A DNA stretch of 48,956 bases, taken from Streptomyces sp. NRRL B-24085. Its GTDB lineage: Bacteria; Actinomycetota; Actinomycetes; Streptomycetales; Streptomycetaceae. The notes beneath the pieces are model-generated. The model ran no database searches, had not been told where the DNA came from, and saw only the letters and a list, made by a program, of their open reading frames with translations. Positions 17,067-25,582 of the stretch are shown piece after piece. Position 1 is the stretch's first letter. Each line of letters starts with the position of its first letter. Location: positions 1-48,956 of the forward strand of contig NZ_LJBR01000082.1 of assembly GCF_001282115.1 (NCBI RefSeq). The letters are read 5' to 3'. The position numbers were made by a program, and so were the translations under genes.

Positions 17067-18041
17067 TCAGGCAACCGTGATCGAGTCCAGCTTGGCCCTC
17101 AGGTACGCGTGGGAGTCGACCGGTTCGTACGCCACTCGCCCGACGGGTGCCGGGACGGACTCGACGGTCGTGCCGGGGGTGCACTCGCCGAAGTAGACGA
17201 GGGACATCAGCTCCTCGGCGGGCGCGTCGGCCGGCGGCGGCAGCACCCGGTGGCGTCCGGACCGCCACCGGTCGCCGGTCCAACGGGCCATCAGATCACC
17301 GATGTTGATGGTGAAGGCGTCCGGGTCGAAGGGGGCGTCCTCCCAGCCGCCCGCGTCCGTGAACACCTGGAGCCCGCCCTTGCCGGCCTGCCGGTCGAGG
17401 ATGGTCACGGTGCCGAAGTCGGTGTGCGGGCCGATGCGGAACTGACCCGGCTGCGGTTCCCCGACGACCTCGGTCCCCGGGTACCAGTTGATGTTGAAGC
17501 CGTACGTCGGGTGGTCCATGTGCCGGGAGAAGAAGTCGGGTTCGAGCCCGAGCGCCTCGCCGAGGAGGGTCAGCAGCCGCTTCTCCAGCTCGGCCATGCG
17601 CGCCAGGTACTCCTCGCACAGCTCCCGCAGCCCGGGCACCTCGGCGGGCCAGACGTTCGGCGCGTACCACTCCGCGTTGACGACCGGGTCCTCGAAGGGT
17701 TCGTGGGTGGCGAAGGTCAGCGACTCCTTCAGGTCGGGCGGGGTCTCGGTGCCCTCCGCGTAGCCGTTGGCCTCGGCGCCGGGGCCGAGCCAGCCACGGC
17801 CGCCGACCTTCGCCTCGTACGCCCGCTTCGTCGCCGCGGGCAGCCGGAAGAAGGTCCGCGCCGCCTCCCGGATGCCCGCGCGCAGGGCCGGGTCCACGCC
17901 GTGCCCGGTGACCAGGAAGAACCCGGCGGTCTGGAGGGCCTCGTCGAGGGTGCGGGCGACGGCGGCGCGGGCCTCGGGGTCCCCGGAGAGCCAGGGGCGC
18001 AGGTCGATGGTCGGAATGCGGGGCTGCGGGGTGTCAGTCAC
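17067..18041 (-). CDS. isopenicillin N synthase-like Fe(II) oxygenase
   Basis: 324-residue double-stranded beta-helix enzyme of the IPNS/2-oxoglutarate oxygenase type. The N-terminal DIOX_N block (PTIDLRPWLSG, GFFLVTGHGV) is clear. Iron ligands are H206 and D208 in GPHTDFG and H264 in SGRHRVL. The family R-x-S motif that anchors 2-oxoglutarate reads L278-M-S280 here, so that arginine is missing. It overlaps the cytosine deaminase gene by eight bases and is translated after it. Thymine-7-hydroxylase belongs to the same superfamily, so oxidation of a pyrimidine is possible but unproven. Confidence 0.88.
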   Translation of the reverse strand: MTDTPQPRIPTIDLRPWLSGDPEARAAVARTLDEALQTAGFFLVTGHGVDPALRAGIREAARTFFRLPAATKRAYEAKVGGRGWLGPGAEANGYAEGTETPPDLKESLTFATHEPFEDPVVNAEWYAPNVWPAEVPGLRELCEEYLARMAELEKRLLTLLGEALGLEPDFFSRHMDHPTYGFNINWYPGTEVVGEPQPGQFRIGPHTDFGTVTILDRQAGKGGLQVFTDAGGWEDAPFDPDAFTINIGDLMARWTGDRWRSGRHRVLPPPADAPAEELMSLVYFGECTPGTTVESVPAPVGRVAYEPVDSHAYLRAKLDSITVA

Positions 18042-18483
18042 CGATGTCCTCGTTCCACAGTGCCGGGTTCTTCTCGATGAAGTCGGTCATCATCCGGACG
18101 CACTCGGGATCGTCGAGCAGCACGATCTCCACGCCGTGCCCGGCCAGCCAGTCGTGCCCGCCGTGGAAGGTGGCGGTTTCCCCGATCACCACGCGCGAGA
18201 TCCCGAACTGGCGGACCAGCCCGGAGCAGTACCAGCACGGCGACAGGGTGGTCACCATCGTCGTACCGCGGTACGAGCGCTGCCGTCCCGCCGCCCGGAA
18301 GGCGGCCGTCTCCGCGTGCATGGAGGGGTCGTCGTCCTGGACGCGCCGGTTGTGGCCCCGTCCGAGGAGGGTGCCATCAGCGCCGTAGAGCGCGGCACCG
18401 ATGGGGATGCCGCCCTCGGCGAGCCCGGCGCGGGCCTCCTCGACGGCGGCGGCGAGCCACCGGTGTGCCTGTGCCTGATCCAT
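18034..18483 (-). CDS. yeast-type (Fcy1-like) cytosine deaminase
   Basis: 149-residue zinc deaminase of the CDA fold. Zinc and catalytic residues are H56 and E58 in MHAE, and C83 and C86 in SPCWYC. The surrounding text (GGIPIGAALYG, LGRGHNRR, TTLSPC and a final W-N-E-D-I-G-D) follows yeast Fcy1 closely as I remember it, unlike the CodA amidohydrolase of E. coli. It would convert cytosine to uracil, though guanine or another nucleobase remains possible. ATG at 18483 is chosen, with AGGAG ten bases upstream. It is first in a two-gene unit with the oxygenase and divergent from pucR. Confidence 0.87.
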   Translation of the reverse strand: MDQAQAHRWLAAAVEEARAGLAEGGIPIGAALYGADGTLLGRGHNRRVQDDDPSMHAETAAFRAAGRQRSYRGTTMVTTLSPCWYCSGLVRQFGISRVVIGETATFHGGHDWLAGHGVEIVLLDDPECVRMMTDFIEKNPALWNEDIGD

Positions 18484-18576
18484 GTCCCTCACTCTCCTGT
18501 GGCCGAAACACGAGGGCAACGTGCGGAAAGTACTCTCCCGGCAGCCCACAGCCGGACGAACTGTCGGGAGGCGCGC

Positions 18577-19875
18577 ATGCCCGCACTCACCCTTCGCGAG
18601 ATCCTCGCCCTCGACCCGGTCCGCGCCGCCGAGCCCGAGCTGCTGGCCGGACACACCGCCCTGGACCGCCCGGTCCGCTGGGTCCTCCCCCTCCTTCTCG
18701 ACTTCGCTCGAAGCGGGGGGACCCCCATCAGCGAGGTCTACGAAGGCGCGAACTTCCTGGACGGCGGCGAACTGCTGCTCACCAACGGATTCGGGCTGAC
18801 CGACCCCGACGAGGAGACCCGCCGCCGCTACGTCCGCGAGCTGGCCGCCCGGGGCGCCGCCGGGCTCGCCGTGGAGGTGGGACGCTCCCTGCCGGTCATG
18901 CCCGCCGAGGTGGTCGACGAGGCCCGCCGCCGCGGGCTGCCGCTGCTGGCGATGCACCGGGTGGTGCCCTTCGTACGGATCACGGAGGCCGCCAACCGGG
19001 CGATCGTGGCCCGCGGGCTGTCGGGCCGTGCGGTGGTACGGCCGTGGGGCGGCGACCACACGGCGGCCCTGCTCGCCGACCTCGCCGACCGGGCGGCGCT
19101 GAACCAGCCCGAGGTGGAGGGGCGGGCGGCGCTCGCGGGCTTCCACCCCGGCCCCGGCGCCCGTCTGATCGGGGTGTCCCTGCACGGCACGCGGGACGTG
19201 AGCACGGTCGACCGCGCGGTACGGCAGCTGGGCGGGGCGGGGGTGCTGCGGGCCGCCTTCCCGGGGGACGTCCTGGCCCTGCTGTCCCTCCCCGCGGCAC
19301 GCACCGGTGACCCCGTGAAGGCGGTCCAGGAGGCCTTCCGCACGACGGCGGCCCCCGGACTCACGGTCGCCGTGGGGCACGCCGTGGCCCAGGGCGACGG
19401 CTGGCTGCGCTGGAGCGACACACTGCGGGCGGCCCGTACGACACGGGAACTGGCACTGACCGTCCCCTCGGCCGAACCGGCCGCCCCCGACGGCCCGTTG
19501 GTGACCTCCTCCCGGGCCCTGGCACTGGAGCGGGAGCTGACCCGGGGCGGGGTGGACGCCAACCGGGACCGCCTGACGGCCCTGGTCCAGCACACCCTGG
19601 ATCCCCTCCTGACCTGGGACGCCGCCCACCCGAGCGACCTGGTGCGCACCCTGGAGGTCCATCTGCGCAACGGCTGCTCCCCGACCCGCACGGCCGCTCT
19701 GCTCCACATCGGCCGCCAGTCGCTGTACCAACGCCTGGAGCGCATCGAGTCGTTGCTGGGCCTGGAGGTGGACGACCCGGACCTGCTGGGCGAGTTGCTG
19801 ACGGCGACCTGCGCGTACCGGGTGGTGCGCGGGACGCCCACCGTCGTACGCGGCGGGCTGCGGACGGTGGCCTAG
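18577..19875 (+). CDS. PucR-family transcriptional regulator with in-frame repeat insertion
   Basis: 432-residue regulator. It has an N-terminal PucR domain (LTLREILALDP, then FLDGGELLLTNGFGL) and a C-terminal PucR-type helix-turn-helix (LEVHLRNGCSPTRTAALLHIGRQSLYQRLERIESLLG). PucR proteins control purine, pyrimidine or amine catabolism genes, which fits the divergent cytosine deaminase and nearby permease. GGGAGG lies about five bases before the ATG. Residues about 37-51 (LPLLLDFARSGGTPI) interrupt the usual RWVHSSE-type sequence and come from an inserted short repeat. The 3' end overlaps the convergent transglutaminase gene by four bases. Confidence 0.9.
   Translation: MPALTLREILALDPVRAAEPELLAGHTALDRPVRWVLPLLLDFARSGGTPISEVYEGANFLDGGELLLTNGFGLTDPDEETRRRYVRELAARGAAGLAVEVGRSLPVMPAEVVDEARRRGLPLLAMHRVVPFVRITEAANRAIVARGLSGRAVVRPWGGDHTAALLADLADRAALNQPEVEGRAALAGFHPGPGARLIGVSLHGTRDVSTVDRAVRQLGGAGVLRAAFPGDVLALLSLPAARTGDPVKAVQEAFRTTAAPGLTVAVGHAVAQGDGWLRWSDTLRAARTTRELALTVPSAEPAAPDGPLVTSSRALALERELTRGGVDANRDRLTALVQHTLDPLLTWDAAHPSDLVRTLEVHLRNGCSPTRTAALLHIGRQSLYQRLERIESLLGLEVDDPDLLGELLTATCAYRVVRGTPTVVRGGLRTVA
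18685..18729. repeat. short Streptomyces repeat inserted in frame in pucR
   Basis: 45 bases (15 codons) of low-complexity, partly palindromic DNA: a pyrimidine-rich arm, the inverted repeat CTTCG-CT-CGAAG at 18702-18713, then six G, an A and five C. I recall near-identical stretches scattered through Streptomyces genomes, mostly between genes. The length is a multiple of three, so the reading frame survives. Confidence 0.65.
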
Positions 19876-20771
19876 CGAAGGGTGACGAGGCTCGGCCCGT
19901 TGAAGGGCGCGTAACACGTCACCGTCGCGGGTGTCCGCAACCCGTCCTCCTGCGCGAACACCTTCCGCACGGCCTCGACCGACACCTGCCCGCTCACCAC
20001 GGGCGCCACCCGGTCGTACAACTCCCGGGCGCGCGGCGGCAACGGAGTGCCCGGCTCCCCCTCGTCCGCGCCCCACACATCCCACAGCAGCGTCTCCACC
20101 TTGTTGAGCGCGGCGAGGTCGAGCCTGATGTTCCCGGCCACGAAGCGCTCCCCGAAGAACGGCCCCTCCGCCGGCGGATGCAACCCGAAGGTCTCCTGGT
20201 CCGCCCCCTCCTCCCGGATGGCCCGCCAGGCCTCGCCGGCGACGAGGAACCGGGACCGGGGGACGTCCATGGGGTCGAAGTCCACGGGCCAGTGCGCGGT
20301 GATCTCCGGGTCCGCCAGCTGCGCGTCCGCCAGCAGCCAGCCCCGTTCCTCGTCCCAGTACTCGGTGACCACGTGGTCGCCGTGGAAGCCGGTGGGCGAG
20401 AAGTAGTCGGCGAACCCGGACCTCAGCCGGGCCGGGACGCCGGCATGGCGCAGCAACGAGACGTGCAGCAGCGTGAAGTCGCGGCAGGTCCCGACGAACC
20501 GGTCGCCTGGCTCGCGCCGCACGGTCAGCGGGGCGTCGTTCCGGTCCACGACGATGCGCAGGATGTCGTCGAGGTAGCGGGACTCGGCGTCGTTGTGGAG
20601 GCGGTCGGTCGGATGGGTGTGGCCGAACAGGCCGCCTTCCAGCCGGTGGATCATCAGGTCGCGCGCGACCCGGGCCAGGCGGGCGGGATCGCGCGGCAAC
20701 CCGTCGTAGAGACGGACGAGGTCGCCCGGGTCGGTGAACGTGCTCTGCCCGGCATGGAAGGAGAGCGACAC
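19872..20771 (-). CDS. transglutaminase-like (papain-fold) protein
   Basis: 299 residues from GTG 20771, which has GGGAGG five bases upstream. The frame extends to GTG 20825, which has no spaced ribosome site. The catalytic cysteine is in VGTCRDFTLLHVSLLRHAGVPAR, the histidine in GDHVVTEYW and the aspartate in WLLADAQL, so the transglutaminase core triad is complete. There is no signal peptide, so it is probably a cytoplasmic peptidase or amidase-like enzyme of unknown substrate. It is convergent with pucR. An SRPBCC gene starts divergent from nothing nearby and runs on the same strand upstream. Confidence 0.85.
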   Translation of the reverse strand: MSLSFHAGQSTFTDPGDLVRLYDGLPRDPARLARVARDLMIHRLEGGLFGHTHPTDRLHNDAESRYLDDILRIVVDRNDAPLTVRREPGDRFVGTCRDFTLLHVSLLRHAGVPARLRSGFADYFSPTGFHGDHVVTEYWDEERGWLLADAQLADPEITAHWPVDFDPMDVPRSRFLVAGEAWRAIREEGADQETFGLHPPAEGPFFGERFVAGNIRLDLAALNKVETLLWDVWGADEGEPGTPLPPRARELYDRVAPVVSGQVSVEAVRKVFAQEDGLRTPATVTCYAPFNGPSLVTLR

Positions 20772-20887
20772 GGAGGCCTCCCGGAAGGCGTCATCGACCG
20801 CGCGTTCGATTACGGGCCGGTGCACCTCACCGTGTCAAAATTCGCCGCGAAATGTCCAGAAGGCGGTCGTGCGGTCGGGGGCGGCAC

Positions 20888-21292
20888 TCACGAAGCGGGA
20901 CCCAGGGTTTCCAGCAGACGCTCGAACCGGGCCCGCCACGCGGGCTCCGTCTCACCCTCGCCCTCGTACTCGTGCGTGAAGCGCAGGACCGCCCCGTCGT
21001 CCCCGTCCCGCTCCAGATGGAAGCGGACCCGGCCGCCCCGCTCCAGCGTGTACTCGGCGACCCGGTCCACGTCCCACGCGGTGACCTGGCCCTCCCCGAG
21101 GCCCGGCAGCACGACCGCGCCGCCGAGCCGGGGTTCGAGCGCCTCCGCCCCGGTCCACCAGGCGGCGAGCCCCTCCGCGGTGGCCACCGCCGGCCAGACC
21201 GTCTCCATGGGCGCCGGCAACCGCACCAGGAAGTGCAGCACACGGGTGCTGCCGTGGGTCTGGCTGCTGCCGTGTTCGACGGAACCGGTCAT
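20888..21292 (-). CDS. SRPBCC (AHSA1/START-like) protein
   Basis: 134-residue protein of the Bet v1-like ligand-binding fold. It has the typical strand-helix start (VLHFLVRLPAPMETVWPAVATAEGLAAWW) and later VRFHLERDGDDGAVLRFTHEY, ending in a W-x-x-R-F-x-x-L-L helix. No catalytic residues are evident; members bind hydrophobic ligands or act as AHA1-like factors. It lies 39 bases downstream of ccsB on the same strand. Confidence 0.87.
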   Translation of the reverse strand: MTGSVEHGSSQTHGSTRVLHFLVRLPAPMETVWPAVATAEGLAAWWTGAEALEPRLGGAVVLPGLGEGQVTAWDVDRVAEYTLERGGRVRFHLERDGDDGAVLRFTHEYEGEGETEPAWRARFERLLETLGPAS

Positions 21293-21331
21293 GCCTCCAG
21301 GGTCACCCGGAGCCCGGCGTTCCGCACGTGG

Positions 21332-22438
21332 TCAGACGCCTGCGTACGAGTGCTTGCCGGAGACGAAGATGTTGACGCCGTAGTAGTTGAACAGCCAGCA
21401 GCCGAAGGCGAGCATCGCCAGGTAGGCGGCCTTGCGGCCCTTCCAGCCGGCCGTGGCGCGGGCGTGCAGGTAGCAGGCGTAGGCGACCCAGGTGATGAAC
21501 GACCAGGTCTCCTTCGGGTCCCAGCCCCAGTAGCGGCCCCACGCGTCGCCCGCCCAGATCGCGCCCGCGATGATCGTGAAGGTCCACAGCGGGAAGACGG
21601 CCGCGTTGACGCGGTAGGCGAACTTGTCGAGGCTCGCGGAGGCCGGCAGCCGGTCGAGGACGGAGTTCGCGAACCGGCCGGGGGTGCCGCCGGTCGCGAT
21701 CTTGTTCTCGTAGCTGTCCTTGAAGAGGTACAGGATCGTGGCGACCGCGCCCACGTAGAACACCGCGCCGCAGAAGATCGCGGTGGAGACGTGGATGTAC
21801 AGCCAGTACGAGTGGAGGGCGGGAACCAACTGGTCGCTGGCGGTGTACAAGACAGTGACGGCGAGACCGAGATCGAGGAGGACCGTGGTGACCAGGAACA
21901 GCCCGAGCCAGCGCACGTTCTTCTTCAGGGCCAGCAGCCCCAGGTACACGGCGACGGCCACCGTGGAGAAGGTGATGTTGAACTCGTACATGTTGCCCCA
22001 GGGCGCCCGCTCCACCGAGGCCGCGCGGGCGATCACGCCGCCGAGCTCGACGAGGAAGGCGAGCACCGTCAGGGAGATGGCGATACGCCCGTAGAGGTCG
22101 CCCTGCTCGTCCCCGCCGTGCGCCCCGGGCCCGTCCGGCACGTCCCGCGCCCCGGCCGCCGACCGCACCACGACCTGCGGCCGCTCCAGTACGGCGGTGC
22201 TGCCGCCCTGGTTGACGGTGACGGCGGGCGCCTTGGCCTTGGCCTTGGCCTTCGTGTCGGCGGTGAGCGCGGCGGCCGTGCGGCCGACCTTGCTGCGGCT
22301 GCCGAAGAGCCATTCGGCGATGTACGCGAAGAAGGCCAGCGTGTAGACGGCCATCGACGAGTAGATCAGCGTGTTGCTGATGTTGGCGAGGTGTTCGTTG
22401 GTGGCGGTGGCCAACTCGGTTGCGGCGGCGAGAGTCAC
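21332..22438 (-). CDS. ccsB: cytochrome c synthase subunit CcsB/ResC
   Basis: 368-residue polytopic protein of system II cytochrome c maturation, which delivers haem to apocytochromes with ResB. The tryptophan-rich haem-handling segment WAGDAWGRYWGWDPKETW is clear, with ERAPWGNMYEF upstream and conserved histidines in LYIHVSTAIF. About eight membrane helices are visible, split by a soluble Ala/Lys-rich linker at residues 55-110. GTG at 22438 overlaps the resB stop by four bases. It is last in the run ccsX, ccdA, resB, ccsB. Confidence 0.93.
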   Translation of the reverse strand: MTLAAATELATATNEHLANISNTLIYSSMAVYTLAFFAYIAEWLFGSRSKVGRTAAALTADTKAKAKAKAPAVTVNQGGSTAVLERPQVVVRSAAGARDVPDGPGAHGGDEQGDLYGRIAISLTVLAFLVELGGVIARAASVERAPWGNMYEFNITFSTVAVAVYLGLLALKKNVRWLGLFLVTTVLLDLGLAVTVLYTASDQLVPALHSYWLYIHVSTAIFCGAVFYVGAVATILYLFKDSYENKIATGGTPGRFANSVLDRLPASASLDKFAYRVNAAVFPLWTFTIIAGAIWAGDAWGRYWGWDPKETWSFITWVAYACYLHARATAGWKGRKAAYLAMLAFGCWLFNYYGVNIFVSGKHSYAGV

Positions 22439-24129
22439 TTCTCAGCCCCTTCGGAGGGTGCTTCTTGGGGTTCGGGGGTGGATTGCTCGGTACTCGGCGT
22501 TCGGTCGTACAGGACTCCTGCCAGCTCGCCCAGCTCCTCCGGCAGCTTCGCGGACTCGCTGCGGCCGAGGCCGGCCATCTCCACGACCGTCACACCGTCG
22601 TCGCCGCGCACCGCCCGCACCCACACCCGGCGGCGCTGGATGAACAGGGACGCGGCGAGGCCGAAGATCGCGGTGAGGGCACCGCCGAGAGCCCAGCCAC
22701 TGGCGGGCTGCTGGACGACCTGGAAGTTCGCCCACTGCTTGGTGCCCTCGTAGGTGACCGAGCCGGCACCGTTCGGGAGCTGCATGGTCTCACCGGGCTT
22801 GAGGTTCTCCCTGAGCTCCTGGCCCTTGGCGTCCTTGAAGTCCTTCACATGCGACTTGTCGAGCTGGTACACGCTCTGCGGGATGCCCGAGTCGACACCG
22901 AGGTCGCCGTGGTACGGCGTGAGGTTGAGCACCGGGTTGAGCAGCGCGGGGAAGGTCGAGGCGGTCTCGCTGCCCTTGGTGTAGGTGGGCAGGAAGAAGG
23001 CCGAGATGCCGAGCTGCTCGCTGACGCCCTTGGCGTTGCGGTAGCCGTCGAGGACCTTGATCACACCGGTGGAGGTGACGTTGGAGTCCAGCGGCAGCAG
23101 GGCGACCGCGTCATGGAAGACGACGTTGCCCTTGCCGTCCCGCACGGTGATGAGGGGGGCGTAGCCGTGGGCGGTGAGGTAGACCTTCGCGTCGCCGATC
23201 TCCAGCGGCTCGTTGACCTTGACGAGGGTCTTGCGCTCCTTGCCGTAGGCGCCCTCGCTGTAGGTGATGGCCGCCTGGTAGAGACGCGGGGTGCCCTTGT
23301 TGGGGCCGGTGGTCTCGTAGGTGCCGGTGAACTTGTCCAGGGTGAAGCTGAGCGGCACCAGGTCGCCGGTGTCGAAGAGGTTCCCGGACTTGAAGTCGTC
23401 GTACTGGGTGAGGGTGTTGGAGAAGCCGTCGCCCTCGACGACCAGCTTGTTGCCCTCGGACTTGAAGAGCTGGCCCCAGGCGAAGGCGGTCAGCATCACG
23501 ATCAGCGCGATGTGGAAGGCGAGGTTGCCGACCTCGCGGAGGTAGCCCTTCTCACCGGCGACGTTGTCACCGGCGAGGTGGGCACGGAAGCGCCGCTTCT
23601 TCAGCAGGGTGAGCGCGGCCTCGCGGACCTGCTCGGGCTCGGCCCCGGTGCGCCAGGTGGTGTAGGCGGGCAGCCGGGTCAGCCGCCTGGGCGCGCCCGG
23701 CGGGCGGCTGCGGAGCTGGCCGACGAACTGCCAGGTGCGGGGCACGATGCAGCCGATGAGGGAGACGAACAGCAGGATGTAGATCGCGGAGAACCACACC
23801 GAGCTGTAGACGTGGAAGAGGCCGAGCTTGTCGTAGACGTCCCCGAGGGTGGGGTTCTTCTTGACGAAGTCGGCGACCTTGGTGGCGTCGGTCCCGGTCT
23901 GCGGGATCAGCGAGCCGGGGATCGCGCCGAGCGCCACCAGCAGGAGCAGCAGCAGCGCGACCCGCATGGAGGTCAGCTGCCGCCAGAACCAGCGGGCCCA
24001 GCCGATCACCCCGAGCGACGGCAGGTTCGGCGCGGACTCGACGGGCGCGGTGGACAGCTGGGAGCCGGCGGCGCCGAGGTCCTGGTCGCCGACGGGGGCG
24101 TCGGGGGTGTCGGGTGCGGTCTTGCTCAT
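22435..24129 (-). CDS. resB: cytochrome c biogenesis protein ResB/Ccs1
   Basis: 564-residue membrane protein, the partner of CcsB in the haem lyase complex. Family blocks visible are WRQLTSMRVALLLLLLVALGAIPGSLIPQ (first helix) and LGLFHVYSSVWFSAIYILLFVSLIGCIVPR. FHIALIVMLTAFAWGQLF holds the conserved histidine. A large extracytoplasmic domain follows, and a last helix lies near residue 490. The C-terminal tail is acidic and disordered. It starts four bases after the ccdA stop and is coupled to ccsB by a GTGA overlap. Confidence 0.93.
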   Translation of the reverse strand: MSKTAPDTPDAPVGDQDLGAAGSQLSTAPVESAPNLPSLGVIGWARWFWRQLTSMRVALLLLLLVALGAIPGSLIPQTGTDATKVADFVKKNPTLGDVYDKLGLFHVYSSVWFSAIYILLFVSLIGCIVPRTWQFVGQLRSRPPGAPRRLTRLPAYTTWRTGAEPEQVREAALTLLKKRRFRAHLAGDNVAGEKGYLREVGNLAFHIALIVMLTAFAWGQLFKSEGNKLVVEGDGFSNTLTQYDDFKSGNLFDTGDLVPLSFTLDKFTGTYETTGPNKGTPRLYQAAITYSEGAYGKERKTLVKVNEPLEIGDAKVYLTAHGYAPLITVRDGKGNVVFHDAVALLPLDSNVTSTGVIKVLDGYRNAKGVSEQLGISAFFLPTYTKGSETASTFPALLNPVLNLTPYHGDLGVDSGIPQSVYQLDKSHVKDFKDAKGQELRENLKPGETMQLPNGAGSVTYEGTKQWANFQVVQQPASGWALGGALTAIFGLAASLFIQRRRVWVRAVRGDDGVTVVEMAGLGRSESAKLPEELGELAGVLYDRTPSTEQSTPEPQEAPSEGAEK

Positions 24130-24132
24130 GGA

Positions 24133-24906
24133 TCAGATCCCCACAGTGAAGCCGGCGGACCAGGACTGGACGTCCTGCACGAGGCGGTCCCACGCGCCGG
24201 TCAGCAGCAGCAGCCCGGTCACGATCATCATGGTGCCGCCGATGCGCATGACCCAGACGTAGTGGCGCTTGACCCAGCCGAAGGCGCCGAGCGCCTTGCG
24301 GAAGGCGACCGCGGCGAGCACGAAGGGCACCCCGAGGCCGAGGCAGTAGGCGACGGTCAGTATGGCACCGCGGCCCGCGCTGCCCTGCTGGGAGGACAGG
24401 GCGATCACCGAGGCGAGGGTCGGGCCGATGCAGGGGGTCCAGCCGATGCCGAACAGCGCGCCGAGCAGCGGGGCGCCGACCAGGCCCATGGTGGGCTTGT
24501 TGTGGAAGCGGAACTCCCGCTGGGTCATCCAGGGCATCAGGCCCATGAAGAAGACGCCCATGAGGATCATGAGCACGCCCAGCACCTTGGACAGCACGCC
24601 CTGGTTCTCCTGGAGCGTCTGGCCGAAGTAGCCGAACAGCGCCCCGCTGGAGACGAACACCGCGGTGAAGCCGAGCACGAACAGGGAGGCACCCGCGACC
24701 ATCCGGCCGCGCCGGGCCTCGGCCAGATCCGTGCCGGTGACGCCGGTCACGTACGACAGATAGCCAGGCACCAGCGGCAGGACGCACGGCGAGAAGAAGG
24801 AGACGAGGCCGCCGAGGACCGCGATGGGCAGGGCGAGGAGCAGGGCGCCGTTGAGGACGGTGCCGTTGTAGCCCGTCTCGGCGGCGAGCGTGGCGACTGC
24901 GCTCAC
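24133..24906 (-). CDS. ccdA: thiol-disulfide electron carrier CcdA/DsbD-type
   Basis: 257-residue membrane protein with about six to seven helices that moves reducing power from cytoplasmic thioredoxin to the outside. The redox cysteines are C41 (SPCVLP) and C159 (TPCIGP), each in the expected Pro-Cys setting at the start of a helix. GTG at 24906 is one base after the ccsX stop. It would reduce the neighbouring lipoprotein thioredoxin, which keeps apocytochrome cysteines reduced for haem attachment. Confidence 0.94.
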   Translation of the reverse strand: MSAVATLAAETGYNGTVLNGALLLALPIAVLGGLVSFFSPCVLPLVPGYLSYVTGVTGTDLAEARRGRMVAGASLFVLGFTAVFVSSGALFGYFGQTLQENQGVLSKVLGVLMILMGVFFMGLMPWMTQREFRFHNKPTMGLVGAPLLGALFGIGWTPCIGPTLASVIALSSQQGSAGRGAILTVAYCLGLGVPFVLAAVAFRKALGAFGWVKRHYVWVMRIGGTMMIVTGLLLLTGAWDRLVQDVQSWSAGFTVGI

Positions 24907-24907
24907 G

Positions 24908-25516
24908 TCACTTCTCCGCCAGGACCGGGTCGATCATCTTGCGCAGCTTGCCCTCGCTGAGCGCGGCCAGTGAGCGGGCGGCGATCTTCCCGTCCCGGTC
25001 GATGACCAGCGTGGAGGGCACGGCCTGCGGGTTGAGGGTGCCCTTGGCGAAGCGGAGCATCAGCTTGCCGGTCGGGTCGTACAGGCTGGGGAAGGTGATG
25101 CCCATGTCCTTCTCGAAGGCGCGGGCGTTCTGGACGCTGGTGTCGCGGGTGTTGACGCCGACGAACTGCACGCCCTTGCCCTTGAGCTGCTTGTAGACCG
25201 CTTCCAGGTTGGGTGCCTCGGCCCGGCACGGGGCGCACCAGGAGCCCCACATGTTCAGGACGACGACCTTGCCCTTGTAGTCGGCGACGTCGAGCTGCCC
25301 CCCGTCGACGGTCTTGCCGGACAGGTCGGGGGCGGCCCCCCGGTCCCCCTGCTCGGCGGTGGAGATGCCGTCCGCGCCCATGATGAAGTTGGTGTCGCCG
25401 CCACCGCCCGAGGTGCCGCCCGAGCTGCACGCGGACAGGGTCAGCGCCGCGGCTGCGGCACCCGCGCTGAGCAGGGCGGTGCGGATTCGGGAGCGACTAC
25501 GGCTGGCGGCACTCAT
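24908..25516 (-). CDS. ResA/TlpA-like lipoprotein thioredoxin (CcsX)
   Basis: 202-residue membrane-anchored thiol-disulfide oxidoreductase. A lipoprotein signal ends at C30 in LTLSAC. The thioredoxin active site is WCAPC (C94, C97), followed by FVGVNTRD and the cis-proline segment AVPSTLVIDRDG. Members of this group reduce the CXXCH cysteines of apocytochrome c. It is first in the system II operon and is immediately followed by ccdA. Upstream is the deacetylase-like lipoprotein gene's 3' end, 66 bases away on the same strand. Confidence 0.93.
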   Translation of the reverse strand: MSAASRSRSRIRTALLSAGAAAAALTLSACSSGGTSGGGGDTNFIMGADGISTAEQGDRGAAPDLSGKTVDGGQLDVADYKGKVVVLNMWGSWCAPCRAEAPNLEAVYKQLKGKGVQFVGVNTRDTSVQNARAFEKDMGITFPSLYDPTGKLMLRFAKGTLNPQAVPSTLVIDRDGKIAARSLAALSEGKLRKMIDPVLAEK

Positions 25517-25582
25517 GTGAAAAGTTTCGCATGCCCGTTCCGGGGATCTTGGGCACCCCCCTTGCGGGCGGAAACCCGCATT

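Noticed and set aside
20772..20825. Longer start for the transglutaminase-like protein
   Set aside because: GTG 20825 has no spaced ribosome site, while GTG 20771 has GGGAGG at five bases. The longer form is not excluded.
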